64,000 nucleotides of DNA from Vibrio algivorus (GCF_002218005.2 NZ_AP018678.1:2232001-2296000); one strand, 5' to 3'; numbered from the stretch's first letter, positions 35,523 through 44,990 are shown. Program-made: numbers and translations. The notes: generated from the sequence alone by a model not told the origin.

Positions 35523-35722
35523 GGGGAACGTGAAAAAAATGTGATAAAGATCAGAATAAAGGAAGTTGCGAGAGCCGAGTACGCTTCGCTCCGTGTTGCG
35601 AGTAAAAGCAAATGCGGAGCTCGAGTCTCGGTCGCTACGAGAAACGAGAAACGAAATCAACTCCTAGTCACCAGTAACAAAAAGGCTTATCCTAACCACT
35701 TCATCATCAGCGAATCATTTCC

Positions 35723-37105
35723 ATGCAAGACAAACACGGCTTATTGACTGGCCCCATACCCAAAGTATTGCAAACTATGACCTTACCTATGGTGGTTGGG
35801 TTATTGGCGATCTTAACCTTCAACTTAGTCGATACCTTTTTTATCTCACTACTTGGTACTCATGCACTGGCCGCTATCAGCTTTACTTTCCCTGTCACTT
35901 TTGGTGTTAGCTGTATTACATTAGGTATCGGTATGGGCTTATCCGCCAATGTTGGTCGCTTGCTTGGTCAAGGTGATACTCGTAATGCCGCGCGATTTTC
36001 CACTCATGGGCTTATTCTCGCTATTTTATTAGTCACGTTCGCCTCGACGCTTGGATTGCTGACTATCGAACCGCTATTTCTCATGCTAGGTGCGACAGAC
36101 GATTTACTTCCGCTAATCAAACAATACATGCAAATCTGGTACTTCACTATTCCATTATTAGTCATTCCGATGGCTGGTAATAGTGTAATTCGCTCAACTG
36201 GCGATACCAAAACCCCTGCGAAAATCATGATGACTGCCGGTTTCATTAATGGTGTGCTCGATCCTTTACTAATTTTTGGTTACGGCCCATTTCCAGAATT
36301 AGGGATTCAAGGTGCGGCAATTGCCAGTGCGGTCAGTTGGTTCGGTGCTTTATGTGCAGCGTTATTTATCTTAATCAAACGAGAGAAACTAGTCGCGCCT
36401 CCACAAATAAAACGAATTTGGCAAGACTGGACTCAGATATTAAAAATTGGCACACCGGCGGCTTTTTCAAGTGCCATGAACCCACTTTCAGGAGCAGTAT
36501 TAATGATCATGCTCGCCAATTTCGGTAATGAAGCAGTGGCAGCTTATGGTGCAGCCCAGCGAGTAGAGTCGATTATGATTATTGTATTAATGTCATTGGG
36601 CTCAGTCCTCACTCCATTCATTGCCCAAAATATCGGAGCCAACAATCAAGAGCGTAGCTTTAGTGCTTTATTTCTTGCGATGCGGTTTGCGGTCATTTTT
36701 CAATTTGGGTTATTTATCTTGATGGTGCCATTAAGCATGCCAATTGCCTCCGTCTTTAGCCAGGAGCAAAGCGTGCAAGACTTCTTATGGCACTTCTTGA
36801 TTGTGGTCCCAATAAGCTATGGTTTTCAAGGGATAGTCATGATGTTGGTCAGTTGCTTAAATGCGATGCATCTACCCGTTAAAGCTTTCTTATGGAACTT
36901 CTCTCGCTTGTTTATTTTTACCCTACCTTGCGCTTGGGTAGGTAGCCTGATGAGTGGCGTTGAAGGTTTGTTTATTGGTATTGCACTTGGCAATGTGATT
37001 GGTGGGATATTGGCATATGGGTATGCGGTGAGGATGAGGAAAGACAGTTACGAGAATCGAGAGCGCTTCGCTTCGAGTTGCGAGAAAAATCAAAGTAGAT
37101 ACTAA
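35723..37105 (+). CDS. MATE-family efflux transporter
   Basis: This 460-residue inner-membrane protein has about twelve helices in two halves. It shows MATE features: LVDTFFISLLGTHALAAISFTFP in helix 1, GLSANVGRLLGQGD, STGDTKTPAKI, and AAQRVESIMIIVLMSLGS in the second half. MATE proteins export drugs or metabolites against Na+ or H+; the substrate is unknown. The last 20 or so residues (ENRERFASSCEKNQSRY) are encoded by a dispersed intergenic repeat and look like an acquired tail. The upstream gap 35567-35655 also holds this repeat. Confidence 0.9.
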   Translation: MQDKHGLLTGPIPKVLQTMTLPMVVGLLAILTFNLVDTFFISLLGTHALAAISFTFPVTFGVSCITLGIGMGLSANVGRLLGQGDTRNAARFSTHGLILAILLVTFASTLGLLTIEPLFLMLGATDDLLPLIKQYMQIWYFTIPLLVIPMAGNSVIRSTGDTKTPAKIMMTAGFINGVLDPLLIFGYGPFPELGIQGAAIASAVSWFGALCAALFILIKREKLVAPPQIKRIWQDWTQILKIGTPAAFSSAMNPLSGAVLMIMLANFGNEAVAAYGAAQRVESIMIIVLMSLGSVLTPFIAQNIGANNQERSFSALFLAMRFAVIFQFGLFILMVPLSMPIASVFSQEQSVQDFLWHFLIVVPISYGFQGIVMMLVSCLNAMHLPVKAFLWNFSRLFIFTLPCAWVGSLMSGVEGLFIGIALGNVIGGILAYGYAVRMRKDSYENRERFASSCEKNQSRY

Positions 37106-37116
37106 GCCCAAAGAGC

Positions 37117-37249
37117 GTCATCCTGAATAGTGAGGTACGAACGTAGTTCAGGATCTCCTATCACACGTTACTTCCCAACAATACCCTTTCAACCTCAACA
37201 CGCCTTGGGAGATCCTGAACTGCGCTCCTACGTCGCTTTTCAGGATGAC
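37117..37249. repeat. GTCATCCTGAA palindromic element, copy 2
   Basis: It starts GTCATCCTGAATAGTGAGG and ends CGCTTTTCAGGATGAC, with inner arms AGTTCAGGATCTCC and GGAGATCCTGAACTG. It is nearly identical at both ends to 38327-38457, and opposite in orientation to 25458-25587. It occupies most of the gap between the MATE gene and cysE. Confidence 0.85.
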
Positions 37250-37366
37250 TGTTACCATTTAGCGCTCGCTGTTACAAGCAACTCACAAACACGAAACCCA
37301 CAACTAGCTACAATCTTCCCGAGTCACGAACAGCGAAGCGCCCTAGACTCGAGAAACAAATCTATC

Positions 37367-38188
37367 TTAAATCCCCGCTCCATCAATAAGTTTATGACCA
37401 TTACCGTTAAACGCTTGGTCCATATCTTCCGATGGTTTGTCACTTTGTGGACGACCGACAATTTTAGCTGGAACACCAGCAACCGTCGTGTGAGGAGGAA
37501 CAGCTTGAAGTACCACAGAACACGAACCTATCTTCGCCCCTTCGCCCACTTCAATATTACCGAGAATTTTCGCGCCTGCGCCAATCATCACCCCTTCACG
37601 GATCTTAGGATGACGGTCACCACATTCTTTACCAGTACCACCTAACGTCACATCTTGTAGGATAGACACATCATTTTCGACTACGGCAGTTTCACCAATC
37701 ACGATTCCGGTTGCATGGTCGAGCATGATACCTTGACCAATACGTGCCGCAGGATGGATATCAACCTGACAGGCTACCGAGATCTGATTTTGTAGATAAG
37801 TCGCTAAAGCGAAACGACCTTGTTTCCATAACCAGTTAGCGACACGATAGCCTTGTAATGCATGATAACCTTTTAAGTACAAAAGTGGTGTCGAATACAT
37901 TGAAACAGCTGGATCGCGGTTTACGATCGCACAAATATCACAAGCTGCACTGTCAGTGATAGAAGGATCATCTTTAAAGGCCTCTTCTACGACTTCACGT
38001 ACCGTCATTGGTGGCATGGTCGCAGTTCTCAGCTTATTGGCTAAGATATAACTCAGTGATGCCCCAAGACTATCGTGATTAATGATCGTCGAGTGATAAA
38101 AGCTCGCCAGCATAGGCTCTTGTTCAGCCTGACGTCTTGCTTCATCTACAATCGTATTCCAGACTTTTTGTTTTTCGCAGTGTTTCAT
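37367..38188 (-). CDS. cysE: Serine O-acetyltransferase
   Basis: CysE makes O-acetylserine from serine and acetyl-CoA, the entry to cysteine synthesis. The 273-residue protein has the N-terminal helical domain (about 1-140) and a left-handed beta-helix of hexapeptide repeats with the catalytic HIHPAARIG and LDHATGIVIGETA blocks and the GKECGDRHPKI loop. Length and order equal E. coli CysE. The genes on both sides are separated from it by repeat elements, so it is probably a single-gene unit. Confidence 0.97.
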   Translation of the reverse strand: MKHCEKQKVWNTIVDEARRQAEQEPMLASFYHSTIINHDSLGASLSYILANKLRTATMPPMTVREVVEEAFKDDPSITDSAACDICAIVNRDPAVSMYSTPLLYLKGYHALQGYRVANWLWKQGRFALATYLQNQISVACQVDIHPAARIGQGIMLDHATGIVIGETAVVENDVSILQDVTLGGTGKECGDRHPKIREGVMIGAGAKILGNIEVGEGAKIGSCSVVLQAVPPHTTVAGVPAKIVGRPQSDKPSEDMDQAFNGNGHKLIDGAGI

Positions 38189-38326
38189 ATATGTTCCTAG
38201 ATACTGGTCCCTAGTAGAGAATTCATCCTTGAGCGTCTCGCTTAATAAATTGTTGCGGGTTGCGTGAACGCTTCACTCCGAGTTGCGAGTAAAAGATACA
38301 AGTGAGTACGAGAAAAATAAACTCCG

Positions 38327-38457
38327 TCATCCTGAATAGTGAGGCACGAACATAGTTCAGGATCTCCTACTGCACGTTACTCACCAAAGGAATGATTCAA
38401 TCTCAACACGAGTTGGGAGATCCTGAACTGCGCTCCTACGTCGCTTTTCAGGATGAC
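38327..38457. repeat. GTCATCCTGAA palindromic element, copy 3
   Basis: The ends GTCATCCTGAATAGTGAGG and GCTTTTCAGGATGAC and the inner arms are shared with copy 2. It lies in the 468-bp cysE-gpsA gap, which otherwise contains copies of the CGCAACTCG and GCTTCGCT dispersed motifs and no gene. Confidence 0.85.
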
Positions 38458-38656
38458 AGCTAACTTTTAGTGTGTGCCTTTACTCGCCACACGCAACTCG
38501 CAGCAATCTTTCTTTAACGATTTTCGGTTCTCGAACGTAGCGTCCCCGTATCTCAGATCTGCTTTTGCTTCTGATCTTACACGCAACTCGAAACACGTAA
38601 CTCGCTACCGTCTTTTCGGTTCTCGAGCGAAACGCCCAAGAACCGAGGATAGCTAT

Positions 38657-39679
38657 TTACCCTTCCGCTTTCTTTTGTCGTGCTAACAAATCTTGCGCCG
38701 CGAGACGAGCATCTTTTCCTTGATACAACACTTGATAGATTTGTTCAACAATCGGCATTTCAACACCCATTCTGTTGGCTAATAGCCAAACTTCTTTGGT
38801 ATTTCGGTAGCCTTCCACTACTTGGCCAATTTCAAGCTGAGCAGTATCGACATCTTTACCTTTACCTAATGCTAAACCAAAGCGACGATTTCGTGATTGG
38901 TTATCGGTACAAGTCAACACTAAGTCACCTAGACCAGCCATTCCCATAAAGGTTTCAGGCTGGGCGCCTAATGCTGCGCCTAAACGACACATTTCTGCAA
39001 GGCCGCGAGTAATTAATGCGGTACGAGCATTAGCACCGAAACCAATACCATCAGACATTCCGGCACCAATTGCGATGACATTCTTAACTGCACCGCCAAG
39101 TTGCATACCAATAAAGTCATTGTTGGCATACACACGAAGAGATTTACTGCAGTGAATGGTTTCTTGAAGATCTTTTACAAACTCAGCATCAGGTGATGCG
39201 ACCGCAATCGCTGTTGGCATACCTGCGGCCAATTCTTTGGCAAACGTTGGACCTGACAACACTGCAAGAGGCACTTGTTCACCGATCACATCATGTGCGA
39301 CATCTTTTAATAAGCGGCCAGTTTCAGGCTCTAAGCCTTTGGTTGCCCAACAAATACGAGTATCACTACGCAAATGAGGCTTTAAGTTGTTTAATACAAT
39401 ACCAAATACATGACTCGGTACCACCACCAGCAAGTCGCGGCTCGCAGTAACCGCTTTCGACAAATCCGATTCAATAATCAATGACTCGGGAAAATCAATA
39501 CCAGGTAGGAATTCTTCATTAGAGCGGTCTTGTTCTAAAGCCGCCATATGCGAAGGATCATGCCCCCACAAAATGACTTTAGAGCCATTACGAGCTAAAG
39601 CAATCGCTAACGAAGTACCATATGAACCAGCACCGATCACTGTCATTACGACATCATTATTGGCAGTTGAATTTGTCAT
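38657..39679 (-). CDS. gpsA: Glycerol-3-phosphate dehydrogenase [NAD(P)+]
   Basis: GpsA reduces dihydroxyacetone phosphate to sn-glycerol-3-phosphate for phospholipids. The 340-residue protein starts at ATG 39679 (MTNSTANNDVVMTVIGAGSY) with AAAGG upstream; the open frame above it is repeat DNA. Motifs are VIGAGSYGTSLAIALA, the substrate region SGPTFAKELAAGMPTA, GAVKNVIAIGAGMSDG with the catalytic lysine, and GLGDLVLTCTDNQSRN. secB lies upstream in the same direction, as in E. coli. Confidence 0.97.
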   Translation of the reverse strand: MTNSTANNDVVMTVIGAGSYGTSLAIALARNGSKVILWGHDPSHMAALEQDRSNEEFLPGIDFPESLIIESDLSKAVTASRDLLVVVPSHVFGIVLNNLKPHLRSDTRICWATKGLEPETGRLLKDVAHDVIGEQVPLAVLSGPTFAKELAAGMPTAIAVASPDAEFVKDLQETIHCSKSLRVYANNDFIGMQLGGAVKNVIAIGAGMSDGIGFGANARTALITRGLAEMCRLGAALGAQPETFMGMAGLGDLVLTCTDNQSRNRRFGLALGKGKDVDTAQLEIGQVVEGYRNTKEVWLLANRMGVEMPIVEQIYQVLYQGKDARLAAQDLLARQKKAEG

Positions 39680-39862
39680 GGTTAGGACCTTTAAATAGTT
39701 AATAGCGTTGCTCGGGCGCTTCGCTGTTCGTTGCTCGTATTTAGAAAAAGACAAGAGCGATAACTTTGCTATTACACGCAACTCGTCATACGAAACAAGC
39801 TGCTTTTGCTGCATGTTACGAGAACGCTTCATATGCGAGGAAAGAGCATTCGAATCACGCAA

Positions 39863-39904
39863 GGAGCTCCTGAACTACGCTCCTACGTCGCTATTCAGGA
39901 TGAC
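39863..39904. repeat. Half copy of the GTCATCCTGAA element
   Basis: Only the right arm is present (GGAGCTCCTGAACTACGCTC to TTCAGGATGAC), so this is a truncated copy in the gpsA-secB gap. The rest of that gap (39680-40040) carries further CGCTTCGCT-type motifs and no gene. Confidence 0.7.
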
Positions 39905-40039
39905 AAGTAACGTCTAACGATTGCTGTTACACACAACCCGCTTCCGTCTTTTCGGCTCTCTCTTCCGCTTTTTCGAGTTACGAGAAGCGCAGCGCCCTAG
40001 TAACAAGAAACGAATAACGAGTAACGAACCTTTAATCAC

Positions 40040-40071
40040 AAAGAGCGAGACACTGCTGTCTTCGCTCTTTA
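40040..40071 (-). terminator. Terminator after secB
   Basis: AAAGAGCGA and TCGCTCTTT enclose a second stem GACA / TGTC, giving a 13-bp interrupted hairpin 26 bp past the secB stop. Confidence 0.65.
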
Positions 40072-40096
40072 GTTTAATCTGAGATTAAAAGCAATA

Positions 40097-40558
40097 TTAT
40101 GCTTCTTGTGGTGCTTGTTCAGCTTGTTGCTGTAGGTAGTTCATGAACAAAGCATCAAAGTTAACTGGAGCTAGGTTCAATTGTGGGAACGTACCTTTCA
40201 CTACTAAACTAGAAACCGTTTCACGAGCGTATGGGAATAGGATGTTCGGGCAGAATGCACCTAGGCAATGTGCTAGTTGACCTTGTTCCATATTCTCAGC
40301 AGTGAAGATACCACCTTGCTGAATTTCACATAAGAAAGCCACTTCTTCAGCGTTTTTAACCGTAACGGTTAAGCGAAGAACCACTTCATAAACATTCTCA
40401 CCTAACTCACGGCTTTGAGTGTCTAAGTCTAACTTCACATCAGGTTCCCATTCTTTTTGGAACATTTGTGGCGCTGTTGGTGCTTCAAAAGAAAGATCTT
40501 TCAGGAAGATACGTTGAATTGTGAAGTTCTGTTGTTCTTGAGGTGCTGCTTCAGCCAT
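40097..40558 (-). CDS. secB: Protein-export chaperone SecB
   Basis: SecB keeps presecretory proteins unfolded and passes them to SecA. The 153-residue acidic protein shows FTIQRIFLKDLSFEAPTAPQMF, the tetramer core with CEIQQGGIF, and HCLGAFCPNILFPYARETVSSL. A Gln/Ala-rich C-terminus is normal. Neighbours are the rhodanese gene upstream and gpsA downstream, all co-directional as in E. coli (yibN-grxC-secB-gpsA). grxC is missing here; the 211-bp gap to the rhodanese gene holds only CTAG-rich repeats. Confidence 0.97.
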   Translation of the reverse strand: MAEAAPQEQQNFTIQRIFLKDLSFEAPTAPQMFQKEWEPDVKLDLDTQSRELGENVYEVVLRLTVTVKNAEEVAFLCEIQQGGIFTAENMEQGQLAHCLGAFCPNILFPYARETVSSLVVKGTFPQLNLAPVNFDALFMNYLQQQAEQAPQEA

Positions 40559-40769
40559 GATGGGTTTATCCTTATTAATTAAAATTGGTTTCTAGTTACT
40601 AGTTCCTGGTCCCTAGACAATGCGAAGCCATAAATAATGGTCACACGAGATAAGAGAGCACTTCGCTTCGAGTCACGGGAAAGCTTTTCCACGTAACCCA
40701 AAGCAATGTTTAAACTTTTCGCTTTTTGTCTTTTCCTAGAAACTAGGGACTAGCAACCTAGGGTCTAAA

Positions 40770-41225
40770 TTACTTCTTACCTTTCTTACTTGCTGGCTTA
40801 TCAGAAACCAAAGGTAAGTTATTTTCATTCCAAGCCGTCATACCGTTTTTCAGCATGTTCACTTTTTCAAAGCCGGCTTTCGCTAACAGGTTAGCACTTT
40901 CGTGTGATGTTTGACCTGTCTTGCATACCACAATGATTGGGGCTGCTTTGTATTTTTCAATGCTAGTAATGGCACCCGATTTAATTTCAGATGGCAAAAT
41001 GTGAACTGAGCCCGCAATATGGCCACGTTTAAACTCATCGTTAGTGCGAATATCAATCACAACACCATCTTCACGGTTGATAAGATGCGTTAATTCACTG
41101 GCACCAATTGTTTTATATTTAGCGGTTGATGACTTAAAAATAGTCGCGATCAGAGCCGCTAACACCGCCACCCAAACTAAAGACAAAATCATGTTCTGTT
41201 GAAAAAAATCGATATATTCTTGCAT
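40770..41225 (-). CDS. Membrane-anchored rhodanese-like protein (YibN type)
   Basis: This 151-residue protein has one N-terminal transmembrane segment (about 12-30, MILSLVWVAVLAALIATIF) and a rhodanese domain. The domain shows VVIDIRTNDEFKRGHIAGS and the active-site loop VCKTGQTS with the candidate sulphur-carrying cysteine. A basic tail (KPASKKGKK) follows. YibN lies upstream of secB in E. coli too. The role may be sulphur transfer at the membrane, though this is not proven for the family. Confidence 0.92.
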   Translation of the reverse strand: MQEYIDFFQQNMILSLVWVAVLAALIATIFKSSTAKYKTIGASELTHLINREDGVVIDIRTNDEFKRGHIAGSVHILPSEIKSGAITSIEKYKAAPIIVVCKTGQTSHESANLLAKAGFEKVNMLKNGMTAWNENNLPLVSDKPASKKGKK

Positions 41226-42044
41226 GCCCTACACTCATAAATGCACTAGCTGGGAACATCCACAGCCAAATATTAGAAAGGCCAGAGTATAACGGGCAAA
41301 GCAGCGAGTGGCGAGAGTAAAGGTAGAAAAGACGATTTGGATAACAAAAAACTGAGAAGAAGTTCCTAGTCCCTAGTTTATTAGTTCCTAGAAAGAGCGA
41401 TTCCGCGATCGCTTGCCATTACACGCTACTCGCTACCTTTTGTTGCGGGTTGCGCGAACGCTTCGCTTCGAGTTGCGAGGAACAGATAAAAGCGAAAGCG
41501 GTACGAAACAAACCATCATTCCAGACGAGCCTTAGCGAGAGCGGGAATATCATGCCGGGCGCTGTAAACTATTATGAACTTAACGATTCAGCGCGCTTTG
41601 AATAAATCCCCTATCTTCTTCGATTAGGCTCATGTAGGGGATGACGGTATTTTTGATTCTTCCTATCACTTTACTCGCCACACGCAACTCGAAACCATCT
41701 TTCACGCTTTCGGCTCCCAAGCGCGGCGTCCCCGCACCTCGGCTCTTTTCTGCTTTTCTGCTTTTCTGCTTTTCGCTTTTTGCTCTTCCACGCTACACGC
41801 AACTCGAAACTCGCCCCGCTCTACCACCTATTAATCTCATAGCTCAATTCGATTTTCATCTAGACTAATTATTAGGCATAATGCGCTCATAGCTTGAAAA
41901 TTAGCACCAGATAAATGTGACACCAAAGGGATGAGACCAGTTAAATTGATCTTACCCTACAGTTTAGAGCGAAAATTGTAGTAAAATTACGCTCAGTTTA
42001 GATTCTAAATTAGAAGAATTTTTTAAATTAAACGAGGTTTGAAC
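41226..42044. other. 818-bp repeat-filled gap before gpmM, no gene seen
   Basis: The gap contains CTAG-rich motifs (about 41360-41395), CGCTTCGCTTCGAGTTGCGAG (about 41460), a REP-like element (41514-41646), several CGCAACTCGAAAC motifs (about 41680 and 41790) and a C/T-rich run of CTTTTCTGCTTTTCTGC repeats (about 41742-41785). The gpmM leader and promoter must lie in 41870-42040, where I see no strong consensus. Any open frames here are made of repeat sequence. Confidence 0.5.
41514..41646. repeat. REP-like element CATCATTCC ... GGGATGACG
   Basis: CATCATTCCAGACGAGCCTT with AGCGAGAGCGGGAAT forms an inner hairpin, and the element closes with GTAGGGGATGACG. The inner block GATTCAGCGCGCTTTGAATA recurs in 48652-48823, which makes the two one family. 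Confidence 0.65.
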
Positions 42045-43589
42045 ATGTCAAATAAAAAGCCAATGGCTCTAGTGATTCTTGATGGTTGGGGTTACCGCGA
42101 AGACAACAGCGACAACGCTATCGCAAATGCAAACACACCAGTACTTGATGGTCTATTTGCTAACCAACCAAATACCCTAATCTCTGCATCAGGTTTCGAT
42201 GTTGGTTTACCTGACGGTCAAATGGGTAACTCTGAAGTGGGTCACACAAACATCGGTGCAGGCCGCGTGGTTTACCAAGACTTAACTCGTATTACGAAAT
42301 CTATTGCTGACGGTGAGTTCAAAGACACTCCAGCGCTAGCAAATGCGATTGATAAAGCCGTAGCAGCAGACAAAGCAGTTCACATCATGGGGCTTATGTC
42401 TCCAGGTGGCGTACACAGCCATGAAGACCACATCTATGCGGCAGTACAAATGGCAGCCGAGCGTGGCGCTAAAAAAGTTTATGTTCACGCTTTTCTTGAT
42501 GGTCGTGACACGCCGCCACGTAGCGCAAACCATTCACTACAACGCTTCCAAGATTTATTTGCTGAGTTAAACCTAGAAGAAGGCCGCATTGCGTCTTTAA
42601 TTGGTCGTTACTTTGCAATGGACCGTGATAACAACTGGGATCGTGTACAGAAATCTTACGATCTATTAACTCAAGCGAAAGCGGAGTTCACTTTTGACTC
42701 TGCAACAGCAGGTCTTGAAGCAGCTTATGCTCGTGAAGAAAACGATGAGTTCGTTCAAGCGACTGAAATCCGTGCTGAAGGCCAAGCTAGTGCCGCTATT
42801 GTTGATGGTGATGCAGTTATCTTCATGAACTACCGGGCTGACCGTGCGCGTGAAATCACTCGTACTTTCGTACCTGATTTTAGCGACTTTGAGCGCGAAA
42901 TTTTCCCAAGCATCGACTTTGTAATGCTGACTCAATACTCAGCAGACATTCCGCTACTTTGCGCATTCCCACCAGCATCACTAGAAAACACTTACGGTGA
43001 GTGGTTATCTAAATGCGGCAAAACTCAGCTACGTATTTCTGAAACGGAAAAATACGCACACGTTACTTTCTTCTTCAATGGCGGTAAAGAAAACGAATTT
43101 GAAGGCGAAGAGCGTCAATTAGTAGCTTCTCCAAAAGTCGCCACTTACGACATGCAACCTGAAATGAGTGCACCAGAGCTAACCGACAAGCTAGTCGCTG
43201 CTATCAAATCAGGTAAGTTTGATACTATCATCTGTAACTACCCGAATGGCGACATGGTTGGCCACACTGGTGTTTATGATGCAGCAGTAAAAGCTTGTGA
43301 AGCGGTAGATGAGTGCATCGGTCGTGTGGTTGAAGCGATTAAAGAAGTCGATGGTCAGCTATTAATCACTGCCGATCACGGTAATGCTGAAATGATGATC
43401 GATCCTGAAACAGGTGGCGTTCACACCGCTCACACCAATCTTCCTGTTCCACTAGTTTACGTGGGCAATAAAGATCTTGAGTTCAAACAAGGTGGTAAGC
43501 TATCAGATCTAGCACCAACTATGCTTGAATTAACCGGTATGGAAATCCCTGCAGAAATGACAGGTCAGGTTATTGTTAATCTAAAATAA
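42045..43589 (+). CDS. gpmM: 2,3-bisphosphoglycerate-independent phosphoglycerate mutase
   Basis: iPGM interconverts 3- and 2-phosphoglycerate in glycolysis with two Mn2+ ions. The 514 residues start at ATG 42045 with GAGG 7 bp upstream; a TTG two codons earlier is less likely. The catalytic serine lies in GQMGNSEVGHTNIG (S63). Metal ligands sit in VILDGWGYRED and the late TADHGNAEMM and GGVHTAHT blocks. The gene faces the rhodanese gene's promoter side and leads into envC after 157 bp. Confidence 0.97.
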   Translation: MSNKKPMALVILDGWGYREDNSDNAIANANTPVLDGLFANQPNTLISASGFDVGLPDGQMGNSEVGHTNIGAGRVVYQDLTRITKSIADGEFKDTPALANAIDKAVAADKAVHIMGLMSPGGVHSHEDHIYAAVQMAAERGAKKVYVHAFLDGRDTPPRSANHSLQRFQDLFAELNLEEGRIASLIGRYFAMDRDNNWDRVQKSYDLLTQAKAEFTFDSATAGLEAAYAREENDEFVQATEIRAEGQASAAIVDGDAVIFMNYRADRAREITRTFVPDFSDFEREIFPSIDFVMLTQYSADIPLLCAFPPASLENTYGEWLSKCGKTQLRISETEKYAHVTFFFNGGKENEFEGEERQLVASPKVATYDMQPEMSAPELTDKLVAAIKSGKFDTIICNYPNGDMVGHTGVYDAAVKACEAVDECIGRVVEAIKEVDGQLLITADHGNAEMMIDPETGGVHTAHTNLPVPLVYVGNKDLEFKQGGKLSDLAPTMLELTGMEIPAEMTGQVIVNLK

Positions 43590-43699
43590 TCCCTATCAAT
43601 TGTATGTTTGTCTGATATATCATTACCCTTCATCAGGCTTTCTATACAATTTGTACCCAAAGAATTGCCTTAACTTAGCTCTTCTTTTAGGTATAGAAC

Positions 43700-43731
43700 A
43701 AGGCTCATCAACACGGTGAGCCTCATTCTTG
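43700..43731 (+). other. Hairpin in the gpmM-envC gap
   Basis: AGGCTCA and TGAGCCT form a 7-bp stem with a 9-base loop just before envC. The T-run is weak, so it may be a leaky terminator that lets some gpmM transcript reach envC. Confidence 0.4.
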
Positions 43732-43746
43732 GGAAATGTTTCATTT

Positions 43747-44907
43747 ATGACAATAACTTCGTCAGTATCTCATTCAAGCGCCAGCTTACGGGTTTCGTTT
43801 TCTGGCGCTTTTCTCTGCGCTCTAGTTAGCTGTTTTTCTCTTTTCACCACTTTTGCATACTCAGCCTCTAAAGAAGAGTTAAAAGGTGTATCCGATGAAA
43901 TATCTCGCCAAACCTCATCGCTAAGCTCTCAGCAAAAAAAACTAAACCAATTACAAAGCGAACTTAAAAAACACGAAGTTGCCATCTCAAAGCTAGGCCA
44001 AGAAATCCGCAGTAACGAACGAGAACTATCACAAGTTCAAGCCAACTTAACCGAATTAACCTCTCAAAAACGTCAGCTAGAACAAACTAAACAACAGCAA
44101 ACTGATACGCTCGAACAACTCATCAAAACTTACTATCTCACCAGCCGTAGCAATAACCTGCCACAAATTATACAAGGTGGGGATGCTGAAAAGATGGACC
44201 GCATTAGTCAGTACTTTCAACACTTGGCTCAAGCACGAACTGAAGCAATTGAAGCTCTAGCAAAAACACAGAGTGAATTAACTGAAAAAGAGCAGCAACT
44301 TTCAGAAGAAGAAAACCGCCAATCTACCCTGCTTGCCAACAAAAAAGCCAAACGCGATGATTTGGTCAAAGCACAAAGCCAGCGTAAAGGTACTGTTAAT
44401 AAAATTCAGGGCAACATTCGTAGCAACCAAAGTAAACTTGCCGAATTACGTCGCAACGAAAACCGCTTAAAAGCTGAAATAGCCAAAGCTGCCAAACGGA
44501 ATATCTCTCCAATGAATGGTTTAGGCTCATACCGAGGTAAGCTTCCTTGGCCATTGAGAGGCAGTATTCTACATAACTACGGCACCTCCCAAAGCGGACA
44601 AATTACCTGGAAAGGGATCGTAATCAACGCCAAACAAGGCGAAGCAGTCAAAGCGGTACATTCAGGAAAAGTGGTATTTGCCGAGTGGCTACGTGGGTAC
44701 GGTTTAGTACTTCTGATCGACCATGGTAAAGGTGATATGACATTATATGGCTATAACCAAACCTTATTGAAGAAAGATGGCGATCAGGTTGCAGCCGGAG
44801 AAACCATCGCACTTGCAGGTAACACAGGTGGCCAGTCTCGCCCTTCTTTATACTTTGAAATACGCCGAAATAGCCAAGCACAAAACCCGAGACGTTGGTT
44901 AAAGTAA
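43747..44907 (+). CDS. envC: EnvC-type murein hydrolase activator
   Basis: EnvC is a periplasmic, divisome-linked activator of AmiA and AmiB. The 386-residue protein (ATG 43747) has a signal peptide ending near FAYSA, a long coiled coil (about 45-255, very rich in Gln, Lys and Glu) and a C-terminal LytM domain. That domain lacks the usual zinc-binding HxH; GDMTLYGYNQTLL replaces it, as in non-enzymatic EnvC. In E. coli it also follows gpmM. Its partner amidase AmiB is encoded at 10118-11860. Confidence 0.94.
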   Translation: MTITSSVSHSSASLRVSFSGAFLCALVSCFSLFTTFAYSASKEELKGVSDEISRQTSSLSSQQKKLNQLQSELKKHEVAISKLGQEIRSNERELSQVQANLTELTSQKRQLEQTKQQQTDTLEQLIKTYYLTSRSNNLPQIIQGGDAEKMDRISQYFQHLAQARTEAIEALAKTQSELTEKEQQLSEEENRQSTLLANKKAKRDDLVKAQSQRKGTVNKIQGNIRSNQSKLAELRRNENRLKAEIAKAAKRNISPMNGLGSYRGKLPWPLRGSILHNYGTSQSGQITWKGIVINAKQGEAVKAVHSGKVVFAEWLRGYGLVLLIDHGKGDMTLYGYNQTLLKKDGDQVAAGETIALAGNTGGQSRPSLYFEIRRNSQAQNPRRWLK

Positions 44908-44940
44908 CCTATACCTACTATTAACAGTCTACAACGACCA

Positions 44941-44990
44941 TCACTTGTCTATAGCCAAAGTGAGTGGAGTTGCAGTGAGATGACAAGTGA
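44941..44990. repeat. Inverted repeat TCACTTGTC / GACAAGTGA
   Basis: The 9-bp perfect arms are 32 bp apart, 33 bp past envC. The following sequence up to 45034 (with GTGATTGGGACGAATATACCC) leads straight into the large repeat, so this may be part of the same element or a second one beside it. Confidence 0.5.

Noticed and set aside
37130..37645. 171-codon plus-strand frame across the repeat and antisense to cysE
   Set aside because: Half is palindromic repeat and half is the complement of the conserved cysE beta-helix. No domain is visible.
41641..41868. 75-codon plus-strand frame before gpmM
   Set aside because: It is built from dispersed repeats (CGCAACTCG and CTTTTCTGC runs) and has no ribosome-binding site.
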